Shown: positions 8,320 through 16,615, counted from the first letter of the stretch. The stretch: DNA of 64,000 bases from 40CM-2-70-7 sp035631315 (GCA_035631315.1 DASQIZ010000109.1:1-64000), one strand, 5' to 3'. The notes: generated by a model from the letters alone, not told the origin. Made by a program: numbers and translations.

Positions 8320-9110
8320 TGCGTTTCCGCCGGCACATGCCTCCGCTCTCGACCTGGGCTGAGAAACCCGAAAAACCGCCCGTCCCGGTCGACCGCCGCA
8401 GCCTGCTGCGGTGGGCGGGAATTCTCGTGGGCGCGGGATTGGTGGGGTACCTGATATCCGCCCTCGTGCTGTTCCCCGCTCCGCTCGTGACGTCGCGACA
8501 CCCCGTCCCCCGCGTCCTCGGCATGACCAAGACCGATGCGATCACGGCGCTGCAGAAGGCGCAACTTCAGCCCAAGGATTCGGGCAGCGAGCCCCACCCG
8601 ACCGCGCCCGCCGGGACCATCATCTGGCAGGACCCGCCTCCCGGCGTCGACGCGCCCGCCGGTACGCGCGTGGGCATCGTCACGAGCAGCGGTCCGTCCA
8701 AGGTCGCGGTCCCGGACGTTGCGGGTTACGATGCCGCGATGGCGCAGCAGATCCTGACGGCCGCCGGATTGACCGTGGCGCACACTGACTCCATTCAGGC
8801 CCCGAACGTGCCTCCGGGACTCGTGGTCATCACGCGCCCACCCGCTGCGAGCGTGGCCAATCCCGGCACGGGCATCATACTCGTCATCAACCGCGGGGCG
8901 CCCACGATCTCCGTACCGGACGTCGTGGGGATGTCCCTGGCCGACGCGCGTGACCGGCTGGAGGGTGCGGGACTGGTGGTCGGAGCTGTCACGCGCCGGC
9001 GCGTCTCGGGAGCGAGCCCCGGCACCGTAATCGGACAGCAACCCGCCGCGGCGTCACTCGCGGCGCCCGGACTCGTCGTGGACCTCATCGTCGCACGAGC
9101 TCAGCAATGA
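8319..9110 (+). CDS. Membrane-anchored protein with three PASTA domains
   Basis: The 263-residue product has a short cytoplasmic N-terminus rich in Pro and basic residues (1-32), one transmembrane helix (about 33-53) and three extracytoplasmic PASTA repeats (about 62-124, 129-192 and 197-259). The repeats carry phrases such as VPDVVGMSLADARDRLEGAGL. PASTA domains bind peptidoglycan or beta-lactam-like ligands in Ser/Thr kinases and PBPs. No kinase or transpeptidase domain is present. The ATG overlaps the rsmB stop (TGATG), and the end overlaps rpe. In Firmicutes this spot between rsmB and rpe holds the PASTA kinase PrkC. A wall-sensing or scaffolding role is inferred. Confidence 0.9.
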   Translation: MRFRRHMPPLSTWAEKPEKPPVPVDRRSLLRWAGILVGAGLVGYLISALVLFPAPLVTSRHPVPRVLGMTKTDAITALQKAQLQPKDSGSEPHPTAPAGTIIWQDPPPGVDAPAGTRVGIVTSSGPSKVAVPDVAGYDAAMAQQILTAAGLTVAHTDSIQAPNVPPGLVVITRPPAASVANPGTGIILVINRGAPTISVPDVVGMSLADARDRLEGAGLVVGAVTRRRVSGASPGTVIGQQPAAASLAAPGLVVDLIVARAQQ

Positions 9111-9778
9111 GCCGCGGCGTGCGCATCGCCCCCAGCGTTCTCTCCGCGGACCTGACCCGGCTCGCGGAGCAGGTCGATCAAGTCACAAAGGCGGGGGCGG
9201 ACTGGCTGCATGTAGACGTGATGGATGGCCGCTTCGTACCGAATCTCACCTTCGGTGCGAACATGGTAGCGGCGCTCAAGAAGGTTTCCACCCTGCCCAT
9301 CGACGTGCATCTGATGGTCGTGGAGCCCGAGCACTACATCGCGCCGATGGCGGACGCGGGAGCCGCGAACCTGACGTTTCACCCCGAGGCCACGATCCAC
9401 GTGCAGCGCCAGTTGGCCGCGATCCGCCAACGGGGAATGAAGGCGGGGCTCGCCTTGAACCCCGGCACGCCCCTGGGCCGCGCCGAGGAAGTGCTCGATG
9501 ACGTGGATCTGCTGCTGATCATGACGGTGAACCCCGGATTCGGGGGCCAGAGCTACATCCCGTCGTCAGACCGGAAGATCGAGCGGGCCAAGGCCATGCT
9601 GTCGTCACGTGGCCGGGACGTCTACCTCGAAGTCGATGGGGGCATCGGCCTCGATACCATCGCGGCGGCCCATGCGGCCGGAGCCGATACGTTCGTCGCG
9701 GGGCAGGCGGTATTCGGCGCGAATGATCCGGGGGCCCGGGTGAAGGATCTCCGCCGCCGGTGCGGAGTGACGGCGTGA
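9107..9778 (+). CDS. rpe: Ribulose-phosphate 3-epimerase
   Basis: Rpe interconverts ribulose 5-phosphate and xylulose 5-phosphate in the pentose phosphate pathway. The 223-residue TIM barrel has IAPSVLSADLTRL, the metal-site HVDVMDGRFVPN, DVHLMVVEPE, the phosphate loop MTVNPGFGGQSYIP and the catalytic VDGGI near the end. The start overlaps the PASTA gene as ATGA, and the stop overlaps the next gene as GTGA. Confidence 0.97.
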   Translation: MSRGVRIAPSVLSADLTRLAEQVDQVTKAGADWLHVDVMDGRFVPNLTFGANMVAALKKVSTLPIDVHLMVVEPEHYIAPMADAGAANLTFHPEATIHVQRQLAAIRQRGMKAGLALNPGTPLGRAEEVLDDVDLLLIMTVNPGFGGQSYIPSSDRKIERAKAMLSSRGRDVYLEVDGGIGLDTIAAAHAAGADTFVAGQAVFGANDPGARVKDLRRRCGVTA

Positions 9779-10308
9779 CCAGGAAGCGCCTGGGCATGCT
9801 GGGCGCCGGCGTCGCGGTGCTGATCCTCGTGGTCGCGTTGGTGATCAAGATCCTGCCCCAGATCGATCTCATCGGAGTCGGGTCTAAGGCGCCTGATTTT
9901 CAGGCCATCGACCTGGCGACGGGAAAGCCCCGGACGCTCGCCGACTATCGGGGGCGGGTGTTTCTGCTGAATGTCTGGGCGACGTGGTGCGAGCCCTGCC
10001 GGGTCGAAATGCCGGCGATCGAACGGCTCCACCATCTGGTGACCGATACGTCGTTCCGGATCGTGTCGGTCAGCATCGACAAGGACGACTCCAGCGTGGT
10101 GACGGCGTTTGCGCGCTCGTATGGTCTCACGTTCCCGATACTCCAGAACCAGAGCGGCAATATTCAGGACCTCTATCAAACCACCGGAGTTCCGGAGAGC
10201 TTTCTGGTGGACCGGAACGGGATCATCATGAAGAAGGTGATCGGCGCGGCCGAGTGGGATGGGCCGGTCAACCTGGATCTCATCCGCTCCCTGATCAATG
10301 CGCATTAA
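9775..10308 (+). CDS. TlpA/ResA-like membrane-anchored thioredoxin
   Basis: The 177-residue protein has an N-terminal signal anchor (about residues 9-28) and a thioredoxin fold exposed outside the cytoplasmic membrane. The redox site is WATWCEPC with Cys72 and Cys75, preceded by the AhpC/TSA-type APDFQAIDLATG. Relatives (TlpA, ResA, CcmG) reduce apocytochromes or other periplasmic disulfides. GTG 9775 overlaps the rpe stop as GTGA, although GTG 9760 is also open. The iron-permease cytochrome on the far side of lgt and the Cys-rich lipoproteins further on are possible clients, but that link is speculative. Confidence 0.9.
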   Translation: MTRKRLGMLGAGVAVLILVVALVIKILPQIDLIGVGSKAPDFQAIDLATGKPRTLADYRGRVFLLNVWATWCEPCRVEMPAIERLHHLVTDTSFRIVSVSIDKDDSSVVTAFARSYGLTFPILQNQSGNIQDLYQTTGVPESFLVDRNGIIMKKVIGAAEWDGPVNLDLIRSLINAH

Positions 10309-11230
10309 CCTGACGCAGCTCTTCGCCCGCAACTGGCCCCTCAAACTGGCCGCGCTCTTTCTCGCGCTCCTGCTCTACGTGGCCGTCGCCGCCCAGCAAC
10401 CGATCAATCAGACGTTCACGCTCAACCTCAAAGTCCGTGTGCCTCCCGGACGGGCACTCCGCAGCGCCCCGCCACCGGTGGTCGTGGTGGTCGAGGGACG
10501 GGGCGGTGAGCTCCTCAAACTGCGGTCCTTCAACAAGGACATCGCCGTGTCCGTCCCCGACACGCTGGCGGGCGGCACCTGGCACCTCGCGCTCCGCCCG
10601 TCGGATATCGGCATCCCGAAGAACGCCGACGTGCAGGTCACGGACATCACGCCGCGCGACATCACGGTCATGCTCGATTCAGTCGCGCGGAAGGACGTCC
10701 GGATCGTCCCCCGCGTGACCGTGTCGACGGACTCGGGCGGCGTCCTGCAGGGCGGGCTCGCGATCACGCCGAACCAGGCGCACCTGGTCGGCCCCGATCA
10801 GCTCATCGCGACCATCGACTCGGTCACCACCGTGCCGACGGAGCTGGCGGGGCTGTCGGGTTCCTTCGTGCGAACTGTGCCCCTCGATACGAGCAACCTC
10901 GGTGTCGTCCGGATGGCCCCGCGCGAAGTGCAGGTCTCTGGCGAGGTGGCGGTGCCGGCGCATCGGGTCTTCGGTGGCATTGCCGTCGAGACGGGAGCCG
11001 GCGTACCCACCGGGTTCGTCTTCACCCCTGACCACGTCTCGGTGGAGGTCGCGGGGGCGGCCCAGCGGCTCGCGAACCTGACCCGGGACAGCGTGAAAGT
11101 CATCGCGCGATTCGGCGGCGCTGCGACCGCCGGGGCGGCCGCCCACCTCACGGTACTCACGCCGCAGGGAGTGGCCGGGCATGCGGTCCCCGACTCGGCA
11201 GAGCTCAAGGCTGCTCCGAAGCACAAATGA
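10298..11230 (+). CDS. YbbR-domain (CdaR-like) protein
   Basis: The 310-residue protein starts with a positively charged stretch and a transmembrane helix (about residues 16-33, LKLAALFLALLLYVAVAAQ), then about three YbbR beta-rich repeats outside the membrane. YbbR proteins such as CdaR regulate the di-adenylate cyclase CdaA in Gram-positive bacteria. No cyclase (DAC domain) is encoded here, so the usual partner is missing from this locus. The start overlaps the thioredoxin gene by 11 bases, and the stop overlaps tsaD as ATGA. Confidence 0.85.
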   Translation: MRINLTQLFARNWPLKLAALFLALLLYVAVAAQQPINQTFTLNLKVRVPPGRALRSAPPPVVVVVEGRGGELLKLRSFNKDIAVSVPDTLAGGTWHLALRPSDIGIPKNADVQVTDITPRDITVMLDSVARKDVRIVPRVTVSTDSGGVLQGGLAITPNQAHLVGPDQLIATIDSVTTVPTELAGLSGSFVRTVPLDTSNLGVVRMAPREVQVSGEVAVPAHRVFGGIAVETGAGVPTGFVFTPDHVSVEVAGAAQRLANLTRDSVKVIARFGGAATAGAAAHLTVLTPQGVAGHAVPDSAELKAAPKHK

Positions 11231-12288
11231 GCGACGTCGTTCTTGGTATCGAAACGTCCTGCGACGAAACCTCCGCCGCCGTCCTGATCCGGAACGGCTC
11301 GGCGCCTCCGGAGCTCGCCAGTCTGGTGATCCTGTCCCAGGACATTCATCAAGTGTTCGGCGGAGTCGTCCCGGAGCTGGCCAGCCGGGCGCATCTCGCG
11401 GCGTTGCCGTCGGTGGTCGAGCGGGCCCTGGATCAGGCGGGGGTCGCCTTCGGTGCGGTGGATGCCGTGGCGGTCACGTCAGGTCCGGGCCTGGTCGGTG
11501 CTCTGCTGGTTGGTGTGGTGTATGCCAAGTCGCTGGCGTACGCAGGCAACCGCGCCCTGGTCGGCGTGAATCACCTGGAGGGGCACCTGTTCGCGCCTGC
11601 CGTGGAGGACCCCGAACTGGCACCCCCCTTCGTCGCGCTGCTCGTGTCCGGCGGTCACACCATGCTGCTCGATGTGCCCGAGTGGGGCCGGTACCGGCTC
11701 ATGGGAGCGACGCGCGATGACGCGGCGGGCGAGGCTTTCGACAAGGTCGCCATCCTGATGGGCCTCGGTTACCCGGGTGGCCCCGTGATCGAGCGCCTGG
11801 CGACGGACGGCGATCCTTCCCGATTCAAGTTCCCCCGACCCATGATCGACGACGGGTTCGAGTTCTCGTTTTCCGGACTCAAAACCGCGGTACTGCACGC
11901 CGTGAAGGGGAGCGACAATCTGGAGCGGGACCGCCCCGATCTGGCGCGCGGATTCCAGGATGCGGTACTCGATGTGCTCGTCACCAAGCTCGAACGCGCG
12001 GTCGACGCCACCGGCTACCGGACCGCCATCCTCGGCGGCGGGGTGGCGTGCAGCAAGACCCTGGCGGCACGCGCCGCGGAGCAGCTGAAGGGCAAGGCGC
12101 GCGTGTCGGTCGCCAGCCCTCGACTCAACCAGGACAACGCCGGCATGATCGCGCGCGCGGGCTGGTGGCGCCTGGAGCGCGGCGAGCGGAGTGACTTCAC
12201 CCTCGACGCCCGAGCCGACTTGCCCATCCCCGGATTGGAAGCCTACCAATCCCCAACCTCGAATCCCCCATCCCCCAGAACGCGATGA
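11227..12288 (+). CDS. tsaD: tRNA N6-threonylcarbamoyladenosine transferase TsaD
   Basis: TsaD moves threonylcarbamoyl onto A37 of ANN-decoding tRNAs, working with TsaB, TsaC and TsaE. The 353-residue protein has GIETSCDET (residues 7-15), the iron-binding HLEGH (His116 and His120), SGGHT (141-145) and the C-terminal LNQDNAGMIARAG. After the family normally ends, residues about 341-350 are a Pro/Ser-rich tail encoded by heptamer words of the AATCCCC type (12248-12275), apparently repeat DNA captured by the reading frame. The stop overlaps lgt by four bases. Confidence 0.97.
   Translation: MSDVVLGIETSCDETSAAVLIRNGSAPPELASLVILSQDIHQVFGGVVPELASRAHLAALPSVVERALDQAGVAFGAVDAVAVTSGPGLVGALLVGVVYAKSLAYAGNRALVGVNHLEGHLFAPAVEDPELAPPFVALLVSGGHTMLLDVPEWGRYRLMGATRDDAAGEAFDKVAILMGLGYPGGPVIERLATDGDPSRFKFPRPMIDDGFEFSFSGLKTAVLHAVKGSDNLERDRPDLARGFQDAVLDVLVTKLERAVDATGYRTAILGGGVACSKTLAARAAEQLKGKARVSVASPRLNQDNAGMIARAGWWRLERGERSDFTLDARADLPIPGLEAYQSPTSNPPSPRTR
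12248..12275 (+). repeat. Heptamer word repeat in the tsaD tail
   Basis: Four consecutive 7-base units read AATCCCC, AACCTCG, AATCCCC and CATCCCC. They encode the last residues of TsaD and run up to the lgt start. The unit is the same as in the hairpins inside glcF and kgd, but here only one arm is present. The unit resembles the CCCCAAT/CCCCAGT words of cyanobacterial STRR repeats. Confidence 0.75.
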
Positions 12289-13148
12289 CCGTCTACCCCT
12301 TCGTCCTCCATATCGGATTCCTCACGGTCACGGGCTATGGCCTGATGATGATGGCCGCCTTCCTGGCGGCCGGTTACGCGATCCAGCTCGAGCTCAGACG
12401 GCGGGGACTCGACGAAGAGTTCGCGGCCAGCATCGTGTGGTGGGCGGTCATCGGCGGATTGATCGGCGCCAAGCTCTGGTACGTCGCGCTGACCCATGAC
12501 CTGGGCGTGCTCTTCAAGCGCGGCGGGTTCGTCTGGTATGGCGGCCTGATCGGAGGGTCCGGGGGCGTGATCCTGGCGGGCTGGCTCCGCAAAGTCCCCT
12601 GGCGCTTCACGGGTGACCTCGTCGCCGGACCCCTCGCGCTCGGCTACGCGCTGGGCCGTGTGGGCTGCTTCCTGGTCAACGATGATTATGGGATCCCGAC
12701 CGCACTTCCGTGGGGGATGAAGTTCCCCGAGGGACTGCCGCCCACGACCGTCAGTGAGCTGCAGCACCTGCATGTCAGCTTCCCGGCAGGCACGAATCCC
12801 ACCCTGGTCGTCGCGGTGCACCCCACCGAGATCTACGAGACCACCATCATGCTATTCGTGTTCTGGTGGCTCTGGAACCGGCGCACCCACACCCACGGGA
12901 TGGGATGGCTCTTCGGGTGCTATCTGATTTTTTCGGGGGCCGAGCGATTCCTGATCGAGTTCTTGCGGGCGAAGGATGACCGGTTGTTGGGACCGTTCAC
13001 GCTGGCGCAGGCAACCGCGCTGATCATCGTGGCGGTCGGGTTCTATCTGACAAGGAAATGGCAGACGCCGGATGGGACCGGGGCCGACATTCCGCACCTG
13101 CTGGCCCGCAAGCCGGAACCGCCGACGCAGGTCCCCGTCACGACTTAG
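12285..13148 (+). CDS. lgt: Prolipoprotein diacylglyceryl transferase, variant signature
   Basis: Lgt attaches diacylglycerol to the lipobox cysteine of prolipoproteins in the inner membrane. The 287-residue protein has about seven hydrophobic segments, the YGGLIGG motif (residues 85-91), VHPTEIYE and a C-terminal GAERFLIEFLR. The family signature, usually GRxGNFxNxE, reads GRVGCFLVNDDYG (124-136): the Asn is Cys and the Glu is Asp, while Arg125 is kept. The start overlaps tsaD, and the stop overlaps that of the convergent permease gene by four bases. At least three lipoprotein precursors in this window are likely substrates. Confidence 0.92.
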   Translation: MTVYPFVLHIGFLTVTGYGLMMMAAFLAAGYAIQLELRRRGLDEEFAASIVWWAVIGGLIGAKLWYVALTHDLGVLFKRGGFVWYGGLIGGSGGVILAGWLRKVPWRFTGDLVAGPLALGYALGRVGCFLVNDDYGIPTALPWGMKFPEGLPPTTVSELQHLHVSFPAGTNPTLVVAVHPTEIYETTIMLFVFWWLWNRRTHTHGMGWLFGCYLIFSGAERFLIEFLRAKDDRLLGPFTLAQATALIIVAVGFYLTRKWQTPDGTGADIPHLLARKPEPPTQVPVTT

Positions 13149-14872
13149 GCGGCGCGTGGTCTCCGCAGCACAGCCCATACTACCGCGACGAGCGCAAGGG
13201 CCAGCAACGTCCCCTGCGCCCACATGGATTGGGCGGTGGGGTAGATGCCGAGGGCCGGGAGGCGCGGGCCCCACTCGACGGGACTCATCCCCACCACGCC
13301 GGCATTCTGCAGCTCCGCGACCCCCTTCCCCGCGAACACGAACGCCATGTAGTAGAGAAGACCGCCGGTGACCGCAAAGAACGGCCGCAGGGGAAGCCGC
13401 ATGCCGAAGAGGTTGATCGCGAGATAGATGAGGACGAGCCCGACGCATCCGACCGCGAGCCCGGCCACCACCGCGACGGCGCCGCCCGTGTTGCCGCTCG
13501 TCAGGAGCGCCTTGTAGAACAGAATGGTCTCGAAGCCCTCGCGGTACACCGCGAGGAACGCCACGCCGGCCAAGGCCCAGCGAGATCCGGATGACAGGGC
13601 GTTCTTCACCTTGTCGCGGACGAAGGAATTCCACTTGTCCGCTTCGACTTTGGAGAGCAGCCAGTAGCTGACGTAGAAGAGCACGATGGTGGCGAGCAGC
13701 ATCGTCCACCCTTCAAGCGCTTCCCGCTGATTCGATGACACTTCGAAGAGCAGCTCCACGCCGGCGAACGTTGCGAGAGACGCGAGCACGGCCAGCCAAG
13801 CGCCCCAGGCCACATCCCGCCGGCGCTCTACGGCGCCCGCCTTCCCCAGGAACGCCATCAGCGCCCCGATGATGAGGATCGCCTCGAACCCTTCGCGCAA
13901 CGTGATGCCGAGCGATTCCAGGAACAGGTTCGTCCGCGAATCCTGGTCCGCCACTTCCCGCTCGGCCCGCTCGAGCCCGCTCAGAATCTGCTCGTGAATC
14001 CCCGCCAGCTCCGCCGGCGACGCGCCGGCAGCGGCGCGGGCGCGCAGATTCCCGAATGCCTCCTCGAGCTGACCGGCCAGCGGGCCATTTCGGGCCCGCA
14101 CGTCGGTCTCCACCTGTTCGAAGGCGAGGTAGGCGTCGAACGCCTGGTCCGCGGAGCGGTTGGCAACGGCGGAGTCGAGCGTCGCGCGAACCGTGGCGAA
14201 CGCGGCGGCCATTTTCGAGCCGGGGGCGAGGGTCTGCACGTACGCCGCGACGGCCCAGCGGTCCGAGTCGGCCAGCACCTTTTCCAGACTGGGCATCGCG
14301 GTGCCAGGGACACCGATGGTGACCTTCCGGTAGACGTCGAGCGGGGTCACGGTCCGCATCACGGACGGGTCGGCGAGATTGGCGGGTGGCGGATTCAGCC
14401 CCCGCCCCGCGGGACCATCACCGCGGCCGGCGGGGCCGTGACAGGACGCGCACTGCTGCTGGAAGACGGCCATCCCGCGCGCCAGTGACGGCGGGACAGA
14501 CGGGTACTGATTGAGCGCCCCGCCGAAGGCGGCGTCGATTCGCTTTACGACTGCGTCAGCCCACTGCGCCACCGAATCGGGAGCCGGCGACACGCGCCGG
14601 TCGATGGATGCGCGCAACTCCGCCACCTGCGCCCCGACTGGCTGGCGCAGGGAATCCGGGAGTGCCGAGACGTCCTTCTCTGCCTGGGCCAGGAAGAGCC
14701 GGGCTTCATCTACTTCCTCGGGAGCCGTGATGTGCCCGCCCGTGGCGGGAACACCGTTCCGGTATTCCTTCGCGGCGAGCGAAATGGCGGAGACCATCCT
14801 CCTTGCCGCGATGACCGATGACGAGTCCTTCCCCTGCGCCGAAAGAGATCCGGCGAGGGCGAGGAAAACCAA
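13145..14872 (-). CDS. Cytochrome c-FTR1 fusion iron permease
   Basis: The product joins a secreted N-terminal part to an FTR1-type iron permease. Residues 1-13 look like the end of a signal peptide (FLALAGSLSAQG). A monohaem cytochrome c follows, with CASCH at 141-145 and a probable Met193 axial ligand, then a helical stretch. From about residue 318 a seven-helix FTR1 domain carries both REGFE iron motifs (326-330 and 444-448). FTR1/EfeU proteins import iron coupled to ferrous oxidation, and here the haem could take the electron. The only standard start is TTG at 14872, which leaves a short signal. An ATT 30 bases upstream (14902) would give a fuller one. The gene lies behind a Fur-box-like palindrome. 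Confidence 0.92.
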   Translation of the reverse strand: MVFLALAGSLSAQGKDSSSVIAARRMVSAISLAAKEYRNGVPATGGHITAPEEVDEARLFLAQAEKDVSALPDSLRQPVGAQVAELRASIDRRVSPAPDSVAQWADAVVKRIDAAFGGALNQYPSVPPSLARGMAVFQQQCASCHGPAGRGDGPAGRGLNPPPANLADPSVMRTVTPLDVYRKVTIGVPGTAMPSLEKVLADSDRWAVAAYVQTLAPGSKMAAAFATVRATLDSAVANRSADQAFDAYLAFEQVETDVRARNGPLAGQLEEAFGNLRARAAAGASPAELAGIHEQILSGLERAEREVADQDSRTNLFLESLGITLREGFEAILIIGALMAFLGKAGAVERRRDVAWGAWLAVLASLATFAGVELLFEVSSNQREALEGWTMLLATIVLFYVSYWLLSKVEADKWNSFVRDKVKNALSSGSRWALAGVAFLAVYREGFETILFYKALLTSGNTGGAVAVVAGLAVGCVGLVLIYLAINLFGMRLPLRPFFAVTGGLLYYMAFVFAGKGVAELQNAGVVGMSPVEWGPRLPALGIYPTAQSMWAQGTLLALALVAVVWAVLRRPRAA

Positions 14873-14895
14873 GGTTGTCGTGAGATGGGAATAGA

Positions 14896-14910
14896 TGAGA
14901 ATGATTCTCA
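14896..14910 (-). promoter_or_regulatory. Fur-box-like palindrome before the iron permease
   Basis: TGAGAATGATTCTCA is a perfect inverted repeat of seven bases around one central base, and it matches the core of the classical Fur box. It lies 24 bases upstream of the permease TTG and downstream of the proposed -10 box, a position where a bound repressor would block transcription. Iron-repressed expression is the inference. No fur gene is in the window. Confidence 0.85.
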
Positions 14911-14925
14911 GCTAGGGGCAAACGA

Positions 14926-14954
14926 ATACTAGAGTGATTCTGTCGGGAATGCAA
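14926..14954 (-). promoter_or_regulatory. Putative sigma-70 promoter of the iron permease
   Basis: On the minus strand TTGCAT (14954-14949) and TAGTAT (14931-14926) are 17 bases apart. The -10 box overlaps the acpS stop codon. Initiation near 14919 would place the Fur-like palindrome just downstream of +1. This is a pattern match only. Confidence 0.5.
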
Positions 14955-15333
14955 CGACGATAGCAACTGCCACCGCCGCCTGATGCGTGTGCGACAACGA
15001 AAGCATCACCTGTGTGGCCTTCAGCTCCTTCGCGCGTTGCGCCGCGAGTCCATGCAACGTGACCTGGGGCCGTCCATCCTGCTCGCGCACGACTTCGATT
15101 TCGCGCCACCCGATTCCGCGCGCCGCCTCACTGCCCTGCAGTGCCTTGTAGACCGCTTCCTTCGCCGCCAACCGCACCGCCACATGCTCCGCCGGATCGG
15201 GGCGACTGCGGCAATACTCCGCCTCCAACGGCGTCAGCAGACGGTCGAAGACGTGCGACCCCTTCTCGGCAAGCATCCGCCGCGCGCGGTCCACTTCCAC
15301 CAGGTCGACCCCGACGCCGAGTGCGTTGAGCAT
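14929..15333 (-). CDS. acpS: Holo-[acyl-carrier-protein] synthase
   Basis: AcpS transfers 4'-phosphopantetheine from CoA to acyl carrier protein. The 134-residue product has the family start VGVDLVEVDRARRM, with the Mg-binding Asp, and the second motif VAVRLAAKEAVYKAL, with the catalytic Glu and Lys. It ends in the SLSHTHQAAVAVAIV strand. The ATG at 15333 overlaps the stop of the upstream gene by one base (TGATG). The same frame stays open further upstream to 15855, but that stretch overlaps another gene and shows no AcpS similarity. Confidence 0.96.
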   Translation of the reverse strand: MLNALGVGVDLVEVDRARRMLAEKGSHVFDRLLTPLEAEYCRSRPDPAEHVAVRLAAKEAVYKALQGSEAARGIGWREIEVVREQDGRPQVTLHGLAAQRAKELKATQVMLSLSHTHQAAVAVAIVVAFPTESL

Positions 15334-16055
15334 CAGAAGTGCAGGAGCTGCGCCAGCCAGTACGGCGCGTCGACGAATCCACCGAGGATGAGGCCCAGCC
15401 AGAGGAGCGCGCCCGCGCCGACCGCCCACCACACCAGCACCGGCCAGAGCGACGGTCGCCAGTGCGCCAGGGCCGACAGCTCCGGATCCCAGCGCGTCCG
15501 CTCGGCTCGAACGGCATCCTCCAGTGCGAGCCACGCCGCCTCGAGCCGTCGCGCCGCCGTCTGTACCGCGTCTTGCCACGCATGATGCGTCTCGTCGTCC
15601 AGGTCGCCGGCGGACTCGGCCGAGCGAACCTTGGTGCTCACGCGCGCCAGATCGTCGAGTGCCTTCACCAGCTCGGCTCCTCCCACCGACAGCCGCGCCG
15701 TCAACGAGCGCCGCTCCGCGCTGGTGAGCTTCCGGATCCGCCGTTTCCGCCTGGGCATCCGGACGCCCCTGCCGATGCGTTCGATCTGATCGTCCAGCGA
15801 GTCGGCGACCCGGTCGGCGGCGCGTCGCACCGCGTGCTCCCACGCCGCCAGCCATGCCGTACGGCCGAGGGCCTCGAGGACGCGATCAGGCGGAGCGTTC
15901 TCGTTGGTGAGCCGGCGCGCTTCCCCCGCGGCCTCGATCACGCGCGTCACCAGCTCGTCGGCTACATCGTCCAACGGGATCCACAAGGCGTCCGTGCGGC
16001 GCGGCACGATCAGTCGGCCGAGGGCGGGAGCGAGCTCCGGAACGCGGACGGTCAC
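15333..16055 (-). CDS. Unrecognised protein with C-terminal membrane segments
   Basis: I do not recognise this 240-residue protein. Residues 1-195 are hydrophilic, rich in Arg, Glu and Ala, and predicted helical, with a very basic patch at about 96-108 (GVRMPRRKRRIRKL). The C-terminus has one or two hydrophobic segments (about 203-236, LWPVLVWWAVGAGALLWLGL), suggesting a tail-anchored protein with a cytoplasmic coiled-coil-like body. It overlaps the CYTH gene upstream by four bases and acpS downstream by three, so it belongs to the same transcript. CHAD proteins often accompany CYTH proteins, but the regularly spaced CHAD histidines are not evident. Confidence 0.75.
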   Translation of the reverse strand: MTVRVPELAPALGRLIVPRRTDALWIPLDDVADELVTRVIEAAGEARRLTNENAPPDRVLEALGRTAWLAAWEHAVRRAADRVADSLDDQIERIGRGVRMPRRKRRIRKLTSAERRSLTARLSVGGAELVKALDDLARVSTKVRSAESAGDLDDETHHAWQDAVQTAARRLEAAWLALEDAVRAERTRWDPELSALAHWRPSLWPVLVWWAVGAGALLWLGLILGGFVDAPYWLAQLLHF

Positions 16056-16615
16056 GTCGCCAGCCTCGCCTGGCGGCCGGTCCGCTTTTCATACCGGTTC
16101 ACGAATTGGGGAAGGGACTCGGGGAGAAATTCGTCGCGCGGGAGTCCGGTGGCGGCAACGGCTTTTTCGATGGACTCGGGATCCCCTTCCACCTCCACAA
16201 GGATATCCATCTCGGGGTAGCGTTCGACGCGCAGGGTGGCTTTCCCCAGGCGGTAGACCGTGATCATGCGCTCGATGCGCAGGCTCTCCGAAAACCCCAG
16301 ACGGTCCAGCAGGGCCAGAGCGCTCCACGGGTCCCCGACACCGAACTCGATCTCCTGCCGGTGCCGGTACTCCCCCTTCGTTTCCACCGCGCCCTTCCAG
16401 CACAACTCCCCGCGGGTCGCGCCGTTCTGGGGGCGGTAGATCCGCAGCCGGAGCATCTCGTCCTTGTCGGCGAGCTTCTCCTTGCGGTCGAAGCGGTGAT
16501 CCGTCATTTCCCCAGCGAACTCGACGGTCGCCCCCGCCTTTTCCAGCGCCTCCTCGAAGGCCTTGAGGTCGGGTACCCGGGCTTTGACCTCGGTTTCATC
16601 GTTGACGCCGCTCAC
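16052..16615 (-). CDS. CYTH-domain (class IV adenylate cyclase-like) protein
   Basis: The 187-residue protein is a CYTH tunnel-fold protein. The metal-binding ExExK motif is ETEVK (residues 7-11), followed by alternating charged strands (DEMLRLRIYR, RGELCWKG, EYRHRQEIE) and ERYPEMDILVEVEGD. Members act on triphosphates: thiamine triphosphatase, inorganic triphosphatase or class IV adenylate cyclase. The sequence looks most like the CyaB branch, but substrate cannot be told. It overlaps the HAD gene start side and the unknown membrane protein by four bases each. Confidence 0.88.
   Translation of the reverse strand: MSGVNDETEVKARVPDLKAFEEALEKAGATVEFAGEMTDHRFDRKEKLADKDEMLRLRIYRPQNGATRGELCWKGAVETKGEYRHRQEIEFGVGDPWSALALLDRLGFSESLRIERMITVYRLGKATLRVERYPEMDILVEVEGDPESIEKAVAATGLPRDEFLPESLPQFVNRYEKRTGRQARLAT

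Noticed and set aside
14929..15855. 308-codon version of acpS
   Set aside because: The extra N-terminal part is a shifted reading of the neighbouring unknown gene. AcpS similarity begins at the ATG at 15333.
15333..16055. CHAD domain partner of the CYTH protein
   Set aside because: The regular conserved histidines and paired helices of CHAD are not visible, and the protein ends in membrane segments.
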